A model generated the notes under the pieces. That model was not told where the DNA came from. It did not search any database and saw nothing but the letters and a program-made list of their open reading frames with translations. From positions 5,063,370-5,127,369 of the forward strand of contig OX463781.1 in assembly GCA_949825025.1 (NCBI GenBank): a stretch of DNA of 64,000 bases, in the 5' to 3' direction. Position 1 is the first letter of the stretch; each line of letters opens with the position of its first letter. This stretch comes from Siphlonurus alternatus. Taxonomy: Eukaryota > Arthropoda > Insecta > Ephemeroptera > Siphlonuridae. Positions 25,803-37,513 of the stretch are shown here, in pieces. The position numbers were made by a program, and so were the translations under genes.

Positions 25803-26588
25803 CCCCCTCCATCTAAAAGTGTCTAATTTGAACGATATCCAATCCATCCTCATCTACCCACTCTCCTATCTGTGCTACTTTTTCGTATTAAACATCACTC
25901 TGATAGGATATTTGATATTTTACATTGGCACAAACTATGTGCATGAATGATGAGGAATGAAGTGAAATTTTATTAACTTTATGAAATTTCAACTCAAATT
26001 GAATGTATGCCTCGTTTAGAGTTCCAATCTGAATATTATTGAGGGTTCTTTCTAATAAAATTTCATTCAAATATATTTTTTTGATGATGTACGTACAAAG
26101 ATACGCAAAAAACGTATAGATCTTGAGTATAATAAAATTTTATATTAATCATAATTATCATTTTTCTTTTAACTAATTTTATGCCAAGCATGTACACTAC
26201 CTATAACATAAAATTGAACAACGTTTCACCTCAGTGAAAACTTTTAAATTCTCTGACAAATATTTCGTTCTTTCCTTGGCGGGTATATAAACACGGTAGG
26301 GTTTTAAGTTTAAGAATAAATATATAACAGTTCTCAATTTTATTTTTTAATAGTTCAAAATATGTTAAGAGTTAAGAGTATACCTCTACAAGTAAAATAA
26401 ATACTACCATTGCTATCAACTTTCAAACGATGATTATACATTTTTCTTCTCGCTTTTTTTTTTCTTTGAGTAGATATATATATATATTAATTTTATTTTT
26501 GGTTGTAATATTATATAGCTGTCCCAAATACATCATATCATATACAAATGCAAATAGTATGCATTTGGGTGGATTTAAATTGATCATA

Positions 26589-26920
26589 AATGGACAACAT
26601 ACATGAACAAAAATTATTCCAGAAATGAATAGAAGGTACCAAATTATGCTACTCTGAACTTTTTCAGATTTTTTTGAAACCCAGAACTATTTTTAAATAA
26701 TTATTGAAAGTGCGGCCACGCCCCCTGGAGGCGTCAATAGGCGTCCAGTCTTTATCCTCTTTATTAAGGATTCAAGGGTGCCAACTGAAATCACAGCAAT
26801 TTCAATAATTATTTAAAAATAGTTCTGGGTCTCAAAAAAATCTGAAAAAATTCAGAGTAGCATAATTTGGTACCCTCTATTTATTTCTGCAATAAAATTT
26901 TTTCATATATATTGTCCATT
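26589..26920 (+). mobile_element. Family C variant lacking TGACGTCA
   Basis: Ends AATGGACAACATACATGAA and ATATATTGTCCATT. The centre has CACGCCCCCTGGAGGCGTCA in place of the TGACGTCA box. Confidence 0.7.
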
Positions 26921-26966
26921 ATCACCAAGAGGAATATGGAATATAATATTACTTTTTTTTTTCTGT

Positions 26967-27297
26967 AATGGACAACCTTCATGAACTTTTTTTAATGCAG
27001 AAATGTATGAAATAGAATCAAATTATGCTACTCTGAATTTTTTCAGATTTTTTTAACTCCCGGAAGTATTTTTAAATAAATATTGAAAGTTCTGTAAGTA
27101 AAGTTGGCACCCCTGAATCCTTAATAAAAAAGATAGAACCGAGACGCTGACGCCTCCAGGGGGCATGGCCGCACTTTCGATAATTATTTAAAAATAGTTC
27201 AAGGTTTAAAAAAATCTATAGAATTCAGATTATCATAATTTGGTACCCTCTATTCATTTCTGCAATAAAAAATTTTCATACATGTAGGTTGTGGATT
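26967..27297 (-). mobile_element. Family C variant, inverted relative to its neighbour
   Basis: Ends AATGGACAACCTTCATGAA and CATGTAGGTTGTGGATT. The centre CGCCTCCAGGGGGCATGGCC is the reverse complement of the element 46 bp upstream. Confidence 0.7.
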
Positions 27298-27299
27298 AT

Positions 27300-27717
27300 A
27301 TAGTCTGCTCATAATTAATATTAGTTAAAGTAATATGAAATCTTATATTATCATAACATGATATTCCATATATAGAATGAAACCTCACATAATTTTGTTG
27401 GTAATGAATCCTCTCAAATATTGGTAAACAATAGTCGATCAATTACAACTTTGTTGATAGAGTTACAAATGTACAAAAATACCTAGCAGTTCGCTGCATA
27501 GCCAAGAAGAGGCCATGCAAGGTAATTATAATTATGAGGAGCATGATGTGTATTAATATCGTTCATTATGTCAACCCAGTTTCTACGTTGCGAGTACCTA
27601 CAATGTCCTTTGCTTGGCTCAAATAGAGAAAGATGCATTAAATTTTCCCAGTTGATATTAATAGGTAGAGTGAAGGACTAATAGGTGATAAATGTAATGT
27701 ATATGAGCAATAATTGA
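27300..27717. other. Spacer, no gene seen
   Basis: No recognised repeat or coding signal. Confidence 0.5.
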
Positions 27718-28090
27718 GCGTGTTGCAGTGCACTTAACAGTTCTCGCTACATCACCAAAGTAAAGCTACGTCAAACGTGGTTAGTATTTAGATTGGTGAC
27801 CGTTTCAAGTAAAAATTACGTTGCTCCCTCCCTAGGGTAAATTCGTCTTGCTTTTCATTCAATGCAGTGTGTGGTTCCCCAGGCTTTGGACACCACTTTC
27901 TTTATTGATAAAAAGTAGAGCTGTTCATCTTGAATGAAGTTTCCACGGTTCCCTCAGTTTCACGCGTAACAGGCCGTGGCCATTTACCTTTCCCTACCTT
28001 ATTACCTAATTACTACCCAGTACCTTAAAATTTTCATGTTACCATCGAGTTACCACGTTATCCTTTAACTATCGTGTGCGCAGTATTTCG
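27718..28090 (+). mobile_element. 5S-derived SINE (family S), near full length
   Basis: Head TTGCAGTGCACTTAACAG and TCTCGCTACATCACCAAAG, then GATTGGTGACCGTTTC, body with CCTAGGGTAAAT and GGCTTTGGACACCAC, and a pyrimidine/A-rich tail. Confidence 0.82.
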
Positions 28091-28943
28091 GAAAAGTTTT
28101 TTTTTTATAATAATTTCTCCTTTTGCAATCAATTCAATAAATTTTGATAAATTTACATAAAAGTTCTCTCATGTATATCAAATGATTTACTATATTTTAA
28201 CATGAAATTATATAAAATTAAAATAAAATAAAACCAGAGAGAGAGGCTAAAATGTTCACTCCCTCCACATTTATGTCATTAATTATTTCTATATTGAGTT
28301 AAAATTTAAATTGAATTCCAATAACTCATTTCACATATTATATCATAAAGTAAAAATTGTATCATTGTCAATTTGAACTTGATTTATTTCAAAGTAATTA
28401 ATTTATCATTAATTTTTCATCAGAAGGAAGTGATTCTAAAACAATATCACCCCCAGACCCAACGATCGCACTCTATCACATCGTTTTGTAGTTGTATAGA
28501 TTAAAAATCACTGTAAGTTTTTATGTCAGATTAAATACAAACTATACAAATTTTTAAAATTAAACACAACGTGTTGAATTGGATTTAATACACTGTGTCA
28601 AAATAATTACAAACTGGGAGTTTAAAAACAACAAAAAATAAAGTATGAATAGTAATTTTAAATGAGTATCGATTACATAATAAATATAGAATAGTTACTG
28701 AATTAACACACCATATTCATAATGTTCTAAAATAGTTTAAAGTTCCACTCAGCGTGAAAAACTAAACTAAAATAATAATTTAAAATAAAATTAATAATTA
28801 AAATAATTGTAAATTTATAACGTTTCGGTTCGGTATTGTGCAAACCTAAACTTTTCAATCCGATTATAATAAAAATACTTTACTTAACACTCTGCCTTGT
28901 ATTAAAATATAAATTAAAAAAAAAAAAAAAAAGAACTTGAATA

Positions 28944-29130
28944 AGGCGGGTCGCACACAGAATCATAATTATGTGATAGTACGTTTCTCATTTAGGAACC
29001 GGTTCTAAATTTCATTTGTCTTACGAAGGCATACGATACGAAGCTGTGTGCGCGGTTGCAACTGATCGCATAAGTTCTTATACTTTTTAAATCATACACT
29101 GTGAAATCATACGATCCTGTGCAATTAATA
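28944..29130. repeat. Family G dispersed palindrome
   Basis: GGTCGCACACAGAATCATAA, ATACGATACGAAGCTGTGTG and TGCAACTGATCGCATAAG; related to 600-720 and 12204-12420. Confidence 0.5.
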
Positions 29131-30672
29131 CAACCCCAACAAAAAAAAAAACAAAAAAAACTAAAAAATAATATTTTCCACGGTTTGTTATTAGAGTGGC
29201 AGTTTTGAAAAAAAATCATACTTCTCCATTGTGAAAAAATTTAATTAATTGTTGGTATTAAAACATAATATGTCCATTCCTAGCCAAATAATATGAAACT
29301 AAACTTTTCTACTTACCACATACTGTATATACTCTGAAAATATTTTCTCTTACCTATTGCTTCCAAATAAGCTTGAATTCATTACAATTAGTTATTATAA
29401 AGGAACATTCTATCCTCACATTTGCATCGTTAAAATAATAATTGTGCTTGTCAATCAATCTACCTTGACAATAGGAAGTTTTATTATCAAACCTGTCATA
29501 AACAGACTCAGGTGCAAGTCTTTGTTGGGGAAAAAATGAGAAAGAATATAATTTTGAATAAATTCGTATCTCTTTCTAATGAGCATAATATTGAGTATAT
29601 TATAGAGTTACAGTAACATTGTATGATAAAATCTAATTTATAATTAAGTATATAATTATGCGTTTTTTTACAGCAAAAATTTAATTATTTTATTATATAT
29701 TATTCAGTTTTTAAAACGAAAATAATTTACTAATCTTTTATAAATAGCCCAGTAGCTGCATTTTCTAGTTGGGTTCAATAATGCTTTCTGTTCTTTTCCA
29801 TATTTTTTCCATTCTTGGTATATAATTCTAGGATTTTGAATGAGTTTCATTTTTAAATTTTTTTTGTTTATTTTTTGCTCGTCTGCCATGCAGTACTTAA
29901 TATAATTATATTAATGAAAAGCCATTGAAATTCAGGTATGGTATACCTTATTTATTTTTTTTTTTTAAATTTCAAGTTGCAGACTATAGTTTATTTTTAA
30001 AGCGAGTTTTAACAAAGAAAGCAGAGAGGTGGAAACTGATGAATTTAATAAAAATAAGTTGAGTGTTTGTGCTCGATTTAATCCAAGTAACATGCTGTAG
30101 AAAATAATTTTGTTATACCTGCATGTACTTTATTGTACAATATAAATGCTTAGAAAAGAAACCCTTGCCTTGAACTTAAAATACCTCTCTTGCTGTCATA
30201 ATATTATGATTTGAAGTTGTGATTTGTACGAGTTTACAAACGTAAGCAATATTATTAACTTAACATTATTTTATTGAATAAGGCGTATTAAAAAAAATTA
30301 AAATATTATAAATATATGCATTGAATAAAAGTATTGTGCAGCTAATTTTTAAAATCATGTGTTCGAAAATAACACAATATATCCTTCATATAGCATTCAG
30401 AGTATTATAATACATACATTTTTTTCTCACTGCATGATTGTAATCATAAGTAGAATACCTTACAAGCTTACAACTATATATTATGAGTAAATATTCATAA
30501 TGAAGTACACTGTATTTTATAATAATACATTATAGGTGCAAGTTTTATATTATAACTTGGTTAATTAACATAATTATGATAAAATAAATTTATATAATTA
30601 TATTATAATATAATACATAATAATGATTATGTTATATAACATAATCACTATTTTAAATTAAATCACAATGAA
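29131..30672. other. AT-rich spacer, no gene seen
   Basis: Very AT-rich, with short TA inverted runs near 30540-30660. Open frames of about 60 codons look random. Confidence 0.55.
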
Positions 30673-30994
30673 ATATTAGAGTGTGAAAATTTTAGTGGCT
30701 TAATTGAAAGAAGGGGTAAAAATATGGTACTGTGAAATTTTTCAGATTTTTCTGAGACCGGGAACCATATTTTTAAAAAAATTATTGAAAGTCTATTTTG
30801 ATGACGTTACGGGCGGCACTCCTTAAGAAAAAGGATAGGGCAGTGCCACCCGTGACGTCATAAAATAGACTTTCAATATATATATATATATTTTTTAAAT
30901 AGTTCCCGGTCACAGAAAAATCTGAAAAAATTCACAGTACCATATTTTTACCCCTTCTTTCGATTAAGCCACTAAAATTTTTACATTCTAATAT
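30673..30994 (+). mobile_element. Family C variant with different outer ends
   Basis: Outer ends ATATTAGAGTGTGAAAATTT and AAATTTTTACATTCTAATAT. Inner arms with TTTTCAGATTTTTCTGAG and a TGACGTCA/TGACGTTA pair match family C. A SINE follows at once. Confidence 0.68.
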
Positions 30995-30995
30995 C

Positions 30996-31345
30996 TCATT
31001 GGGTACTTCTACTAACTCACTAAATTTAAAAACTCCTACTTTTCAGAGCACTAATTTACATTTCACGGGCTATTTCAGAATGGAGTTGGCTGCGGATTTA
31101 AAAAAAAAAACAACCCAGTATTTACCTGCGACTGAGGAAAACGTGGAAACCTCAGCCAGAATGGACGCTAAAACTTTCGTCAATGAACTGCAAGTACAAA
31201 TTAACCATCGGAAGCATTGCACATATAAAGTGTAAAAGATCAATGATTTGCCCCTGGGTTGGAAAAACGTAATTTTTGTTGAAAATGGTTACCATCCAAC
31301 TAAAAACCATTCTTGACTTCAGTAATCGGTCAAGAATAGGTCAAC
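30996..31345 (-). mobile_element. 5S-derived SINE (family S), reverse orientation, degraded
   Basis: Tail to head: TGGGTACTTCTACTAACTC, ACTGAGGAAAACGTGGAAAC, GCCCCTGGGTTGG, then the 5S head with CTTGACTTCAGTAATCGG. It starts directly after the end of a family-C palindrome. Confidence 0.78.
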
Positions 31346-31845
31346 TTCAATTTTACATTTCAAAAATTCATGTTAATTTTATCAGAAATAAAGATTATGA
31401 AATTCTGAGCTAATTTACAATAAATTATAAAACATATAATACTGTCAATTGTATTCTTTAAAACAAAATGATTTATTATTTACAGTACAGAACTTAAAGT
31501 CTTAATTTATGAGCTGCTGTTTGAATAGTACGTTATTGTGCAACCGTAAAGTTTTATTAAAGGATACAATTTGTTCCGTACTTGTTGGACACATAATAAT
31601 AGAATATATACCTTTGTGATCACATGAAAATGATGGTAGAACAATGATCTTCGTACCCAATAGGGCTGTAACAAGTTGTGGTGATCTCATCTGTAAATTA
31701 TTGTGAGCGAAACTTTAGGGAAATTAGCTAAGAGTAAGCTATCTAGAATGTGTATTGTTTAATTCATTATATGTAAAATAAATTATGCTTCATTGGGAAT
31801 AGTACTAGTGGTAAATATATTATAACTCCTACATACATCTGCCGT

Positions 31846-32035
31846 ATTTCGCCCCTAGTCCAGAATAATGAACTATCTGCCTATCACCATCTCGTTGCAA
31901 TATTGAGCTACCTGCTATTTCTGGTGAATACAATTATTATGAGCTTTATTTTATATCGATTTACAGCTCATAATTGCGCTAATTTGAAATAGCAGATAGC
32001 TCATTATTACGGACGAGGGTCGATATGGTGTGTAT
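31846..32035. repeat. Palindromic repeat with AATGA/TCATT arms, copy 1
   Basis: CGCCCCTAGTCCAGAATAAT and ATTACGGACGAGGGTCG pair loosely; inner GAGCTACCTGCTATTTC pairs with GAAATAGCAGATAGCTC. Related regions at 44889-45090 and 62430-62595. Confidence 0.55.
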
Positions 32036-32637
32036 TTCAACGTAATTCGACTATAGTATTAAATATTTATTTTAATGAAAAAGTCAGAAGAATAAAATTA
32101 TAATTTACATAAATTTGGTGATGTAAGAGTTCATTATTATTTTTAAACTTAAAATATAATGTAATCCTTCGAGTTTTTTTATTTGAACATTTTCATTAAT
32201 TTATGATTTAATTAATTTATCATGACATATACGTGTGGAGAGTGTATACTTATTTTCATAAAAATTATGTATAAAGTTTTAATAGCCTATTTTGCATACA
32301 TACGTAACTTTTTTCATTTTAAAACTTATATATAGCAAAAAAGCTGTATTATAACTCGCATTTCAGTGTTTGATTTTATAAAAAAAATATATCAATTTGA
32401 TTGTCATGCTCACTGCATCATTTTTTGTTGTATTTACTGATTTAATTTTTTTAAAAATCTATCAACACACACTCACCTACCCCTAAAAATGAACACTTGT
32501 GCGCCATCTAGGGACATTACCTAAAACTTCAAGAAGGGGACTCAGTGAGTGCTACCACCTATTGGGTAGTTATGTAACAACTTCTCAAGAAATTTGGACC
32601 ACCTTTATTTTAAATAAAAAAAATCTATTGAGACTGC

Positions 32638-32780
32638 TATACTCTGGTTCACATTTAACATTTAACTAGGTTCTCGTCGTGTTTATAACGTCTTCTTTCA
32701 TTGGTAGCCGTTTTGTAACGAAGAACTTCACTGGCCGAGCCGAAGGAGACATGAGCGTTTCCGACGATATCCAAGTTGAA
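32638..32780. mobile_element. Short MITE-like repeat, copy 1
   Basis: GGTTCACATTTAACATTTAA through GTAACGAAGAACTTCACTGG to TATCCAAGTTGAA. About 140 bp, matching 50414-50551. Confidence 0.6.
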
Positions 32781-33132
32781 TTTGAAACTTATAGTATATT
32801 GAGTTCCAATTATTCACAGCAATGTCACTGATACATTTAATTTAATCATTCTCTCTCTTTCCTCCTTTCCTCCTTCTCCCTCCCTGTATCTCATTCACTC
32901 CCTCTATTCTTCCCTTTCTCTTTCTTTTTTTATTTTAAAAATACATATATAAAGGTATAAATTTATTTGCTAATTTAACTACAGCCTTACCTATACAAAT
33001 AGTTGTCAAAATTTTAATTTTGTAATTTCTATGAAAATTAATCGGGAAAATTAATTAACCCAAGCATTGACAGGTAGTTGTATCAAATAACCTACAACTG
33101 GTTTAAAGCGGGAAATATGTTTATATGGGAGT

Positions 33133-33473
33133 TTCATGTTTACGTTTTGGGTAGCACGGAGATGCCCGAAGTCACCCGAAGATCTTCGGGATGTAGGCAA
33201 TAAACCATAAAATCCTATGCTTTGCGGGTTAACTTTAACTCACAACATATTTTTATTTTAATAATAGTTTTGTTCACCAAATTTATATTTTTTTTTTCAA
33301 CAGCATTGGTTCTTCTTGTCACCATTTATGAAAGAAATTTCTAAGAAAAATTATGCGAATAGCCAGGGGAAATTAATTTCAAGACCAACTTTAGCACGTA
33401 TCTGCTATGCCACTGACAATGTTTTGCCTACAACATTGTGACGTCATATTGTTTATGACGTATGGTGAAAGAC
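33133..33473 (+). mobile_element. Family M dispersed element
   Basis: Runs from GTTTCATGTTTACGTTTTGG, through the palindrome CCCGAAGATCTTCGGG, to TTTATGACGTATGGTGAAAG. It shares both ends in order with the inverted copy at 63576-63910. Confidence 0.65.
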
Positions 33474-33816
33474 TCGTATAGAAAACAACATCAAAATGTA
33501 TGAGTAAATCAATAACATGCATGAATTTTTTTATTGAATATTTGAACAGGGGAATATGAGTTATGTATACTGTCAATTTTTTTCACATTTTTTTGACACT
33601 ACAACACTCTAAAAATCAAGCTGTAAAACGCTGTGACATCATAGTCATGGATATATTGAATACGAAATCGTATGAAATAGCTATAAAACAGCACGTTTCT
33701 TTTCGATTTTGAGACTAGGGTGCTGCATAAATAAAATCGACAATACGTAACTCGGTCTTCTACAAAAAACTGGACTGTCCATTTTTCGAGTTAGTCACAA
33801 CAATGTTTTATACGCT

Positions 33817-34067
33817 CCCAAGTTGAAATAAATTTCATATTTCTTCGCCATCCTCTCGTCTTTTTGCCTCCTATTTTGCACCATGTTTTAAACAAAAAAG
33901 GGGAAAAGAAAAGATCACGTCTTCTATCCTCTTCTTGAGCATAAAATGTTAAAAATTTTAACTTCATTTCATCCTCATTTTGAGCGACGAAGAAATGAGA
34001 TACAGAGGTAAAAATAAGAGATTTATACGTGAAAAGGATGAGTTCAAGAAGTATTTTTTAAACTAGG
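33817..34067 (-). mobile_element. Family A element
   Basis: Ends CCCAAGTTGAAATAAATTTC and TTTTTAAACTAGG, with the family core between them. Confidence 0.75.
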
Positions 34068-34365
34068 TTTTATATTGTTGACTTTATTATATTTAGTGCC
34101 GTTTTCCTGTAAATGTTGTTAAATAAATAATATAATTTATTTGTTGAATTTTTTAAAAAAATATAATAATTTAATTACAGTAATGATGAGGAAAAAAATT
34201 TAATATTATATTAACATAGGGACTTCACCAGTAGATCAATTGACCCCCACCTCCCTTGGTGACAAAAGAAAATGGTAATGCTAAGGAAATAATTAGCAAT
34301 TAACAATATTTTTTTGAAGTTAAAAAATATCACATAACATAAACAATTATTAAAATGATTATGTT

Positions 34366-34530
34366 CCCAGCAAACCAAAACCTGCTGGCCTACAGCTGGC
34401 CACAAGCTGGTTTGCCACCGCTGGCATGCGCTGGCAAACCAGCGTGGTTCAGCGCTTATCTCGTACGCCGGCCAGCTGAAGATCCAGCGCCGTTGAGCCA
34501 GCGCTTTAAAAAAAAATGCCCAGCCTTCGT
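34366..34530 (+). repeat. Left terminal and subterminal repeat region of the CACTA element
   Basis: The terminal 12-mer is followed by many CTGGC/GCCAG motifs in both orientations. It includes an 11-bp inverted pair, CTGGTTTGCCA and TGGCAAACCAG, spaced by about 13 bp, which restates the CAAACCA core of the terminus. Such arrays are the usual transposase or accessory-protein binding zone in this superfamily. Confidence 0.75.
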
Positions 34531-34804
34531 GTATGGTCAACCCAGTTGATTCTCTAAATTAATTTAAAAGATATCTAATTCCCTGAATAGTAATTAATTT
34601 TTAATTAAGCTTCTACAGACTCAATTACATTCATTCAAATTTAAATCAAGCGGTATAGCAAATATAAAATTTTGAATTTATGAAAAAAAATTATGAAAAT
34701 AAATACAGAATTATCCATAGGTTGCAATAAATTATAGCCCTAATATTTTTTAGCTCAAGGAAGGCATTGTGAAAGAAAATAGTCAAAAATGTATCTTTAA
34801 ATGA

Positions 34805-34860
34805 ATTTTATTCGATCATGAGATCAAAATTATGCATACAGTATTTACTTTATTTTTCAA
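34805..34860 (-). terminator. Possible polyadenylation region for the CACTA element genes
   Basis: TTTATT (AATAAA on the minus strand) occurs twice here, about 340-390 bp past the DUF4806-like stop and inside the left terminus. In this AT-rich sequence the hexamer is common, so support is weak. Confidence 0.25.
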
Positions 34861-35197
34861 AATGTTCATTAGTAGCAAATTTTTTAGTAAATAATCACTT
34901 AACAAAAATTACATAATTATTATTTACAATTAGCATTGTAAATGTCAAGCAGGAAAACAGATGCTATATTTGAAGTCAATTTTAGTAACAAATTATATAA
35001 TTAGACTGATGAACACTAAAAAATTATGAATAACGCTAAAAATAACAAATGTAAAGCACTGTTTTTAAAGGTGTTTCCTTAAAAACGTTGTCAATTTCAC
35101 TTCTGAGATATTTTAAATAACTTAATTTAATCACATTAAAATCTATCTTCATGATGATACTAAATATTAGTCACAAGGAGGGTCCTAATTATGTGTC

Positions 35198-35463
35198 CTA
35201 GTTATCACTGCCACTTTCATCATCAATCCGGCCAATTATCCGCTTCCACATTGGACGTGACCCACTCGGTGAATGGGATGAGACTCCTGCTGCCTGCCGA
35301 CTTGATCCATGGTGGCCCCCGTGTGTACGTTTGTTGGCAGCACGTTCGTTACGCCCACCATCTCGGTCCATGGCACCTCGAAACCATTTCTTGATGGCAC
35401 TCTCGACAACCATCAACTGTCCAGAGTCCTCACTCTTAAACTTCGGATGTCGGCTTGCAGACA
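35198..35463 (-). CDS. Exon 6 (last) of the DUF4806-like gene
   Basis: Acceptor TTTTACAG. Encodes the VVESAIKKWFRGA segment common at the end of DUF4806 proteins, a basic His/Ser-rich tail and a final acidic DDESGSDN before TAG. Confidence 0.83.
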
Positions 35464-37452
35464 CTGTAAAACATTCTGTGATTAGTTAAATAGGAAATAA
35501 ACAAATAAAGCAATCATGTTCATAAAGGATAAATAAAAAATATAGCTGAACTACTCTTCAGGCTGTTGGTTTGTTTTTTTCACTTTAATTATAATGAATA
35601 TCTCAGTCATAAAATCACTAGCCACAAACAATTTTATTGATATCTTCAATTTTTTTAACCCTCTTACTGTTTCAAACTCAAGGGGAAAGACACTGTGATT
35701 GCCTCATTGAAGTAAAAATGTCAACTTTAAGCAACTTTTAGCACACTTATTATTTCTAATTACATCTAGATCTATCAATCTTCGTATATAAGTGCAGTTT
35801 ACATTTGACGCAAGCAAGTTAATATAGTTGTTATAATAATATATTTGATAAACTTTAATAAACTTGGAAATATTTTTAATACCTCAAATATAAAGAAGTA
35901 AACAGTGTGCAGTGTAAAAAACGAAATGTTTTAATTTGTCTCTTAAGAAATTTACTTCTGACTGACAATGAGCTTTAATTAATATTAACAGGGCATTTAA
36001 TTAGGCACCAAAAATTACAGGATCAAGTGCTCATCAGTTTCAAATTGAGATTAAGACTTTCTCTAATTTCTTTTATTTGATGAAAAAATATAATGGTGTA
36101 AAAAATTATTACCTTGAATGCAGTACAGAGTTTCATCCAATTTTCTGAAAGGACGTCGAATATCTGAGCCGGCCCAGGAAAACTGCTTTGCTGCCGCTGG
36201 AGTAAAAATCTCTTGAAGGATTTGGACCACAGCTGCTTCGAGTTCAATGTGGATAGTTCCTCTCGAAGAAAGATACAGAATCTGTAAAAAGATTTTGCAT
36301 AAATCAAGGGAATATTGAAAAATTCATGAAAACGTCACTAAATCTCAGTTGTCATACAACATAAAAAAATAATAATTATCTGCTTAATAATATATAATTT
36401 GTTAATAAATTTTAAATACAGCAAAAACCAATCTATTTTATATACTAGCTGCATGGTATCTTTTACATTGCACTTTCACTTTTTAATTAAGAATTTACTG
36501 TCATATAATCCTTCATAGAGCTTATATAATTTTTAATGCATTAATTTATTTTGTATGATATTTATATTTTATACTATAAAAAACAGTAACACATTTCAAA
36601 CATTAACAAGTAGAAATTCAAGCAAGGGGGGGGGGGGGGGGGGCATTGTTCAATCACTACGATTACTTGGCATTGCCGAATGCAGATTTGTTAACAACGT
36701 TTAATAAGAAGAACATAATCCGTCATCAACAGATTCATATCGAACTCCGTCATATGAACTTATATTTTTTTAATTAATTTTCCCATAGCAGTTATACACA
36801 TGCACTAGCTACAGTAGATGGAAATTAGGAAGAGACTTACCAGCTGTGCTTTTAACTCCTTGTTGATCAGTCTCTTCTCCAGTTCCAAGACACTTTCCAC
36901 TGACTCAGCTGGAAGGTAATCAGGTCTCTCCGGGAACTTTACGGCTTGCTCAGGAGGCACAACTGCATGTCTCAGGACGCAGTGCTTTTGATGTTCACGC
37001 ATCATCTCTCGCAGGTCCGTCACGTCAGCTTGGAGCTGGCGTACAACAACTGTAACACAAGAAGCATTTTTGTACCAAGTTAAGATAAGGGAAAAAAAAA
37101 CAAGACGGTCCTTTGGTACTTTTTTTTTTTTTCATAGATAGCAGGCAAAACTGCAGAACCGAAACCATCTAAGCTGTCTTTTTCTTTGAAATTTTTAAAT
37201 GGCGTTTTGTCATTAATTTTTTCTTCCCCCCAGCTTCCCGCAATCATTCTCAAATTTTTTGAAAAGTTTTGTTACTAATGGCCGTAAGTTGAAGCCACCT
37301 ATCCGAGAATAATCTGAGGATTATCCATGGATTATTTATGATTTACCATAATATTTCTTGGATAATTCTCAGATTTTCCTAGAATAGGTTGGCTGCAACT
37401 TACGGCCATTAATCAAGAAATAAGAAAATTAACTATTAAAAAATATATTATA

Positions 37453-37513
<61 letters not shown>

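Noticed and set aside
34211..34549. Frames of 64-109 codons on both strands over the left transposon end
   Set aside because: GC-rich subterminal repeats generate long open frames by composition; the frame crosses the element border.
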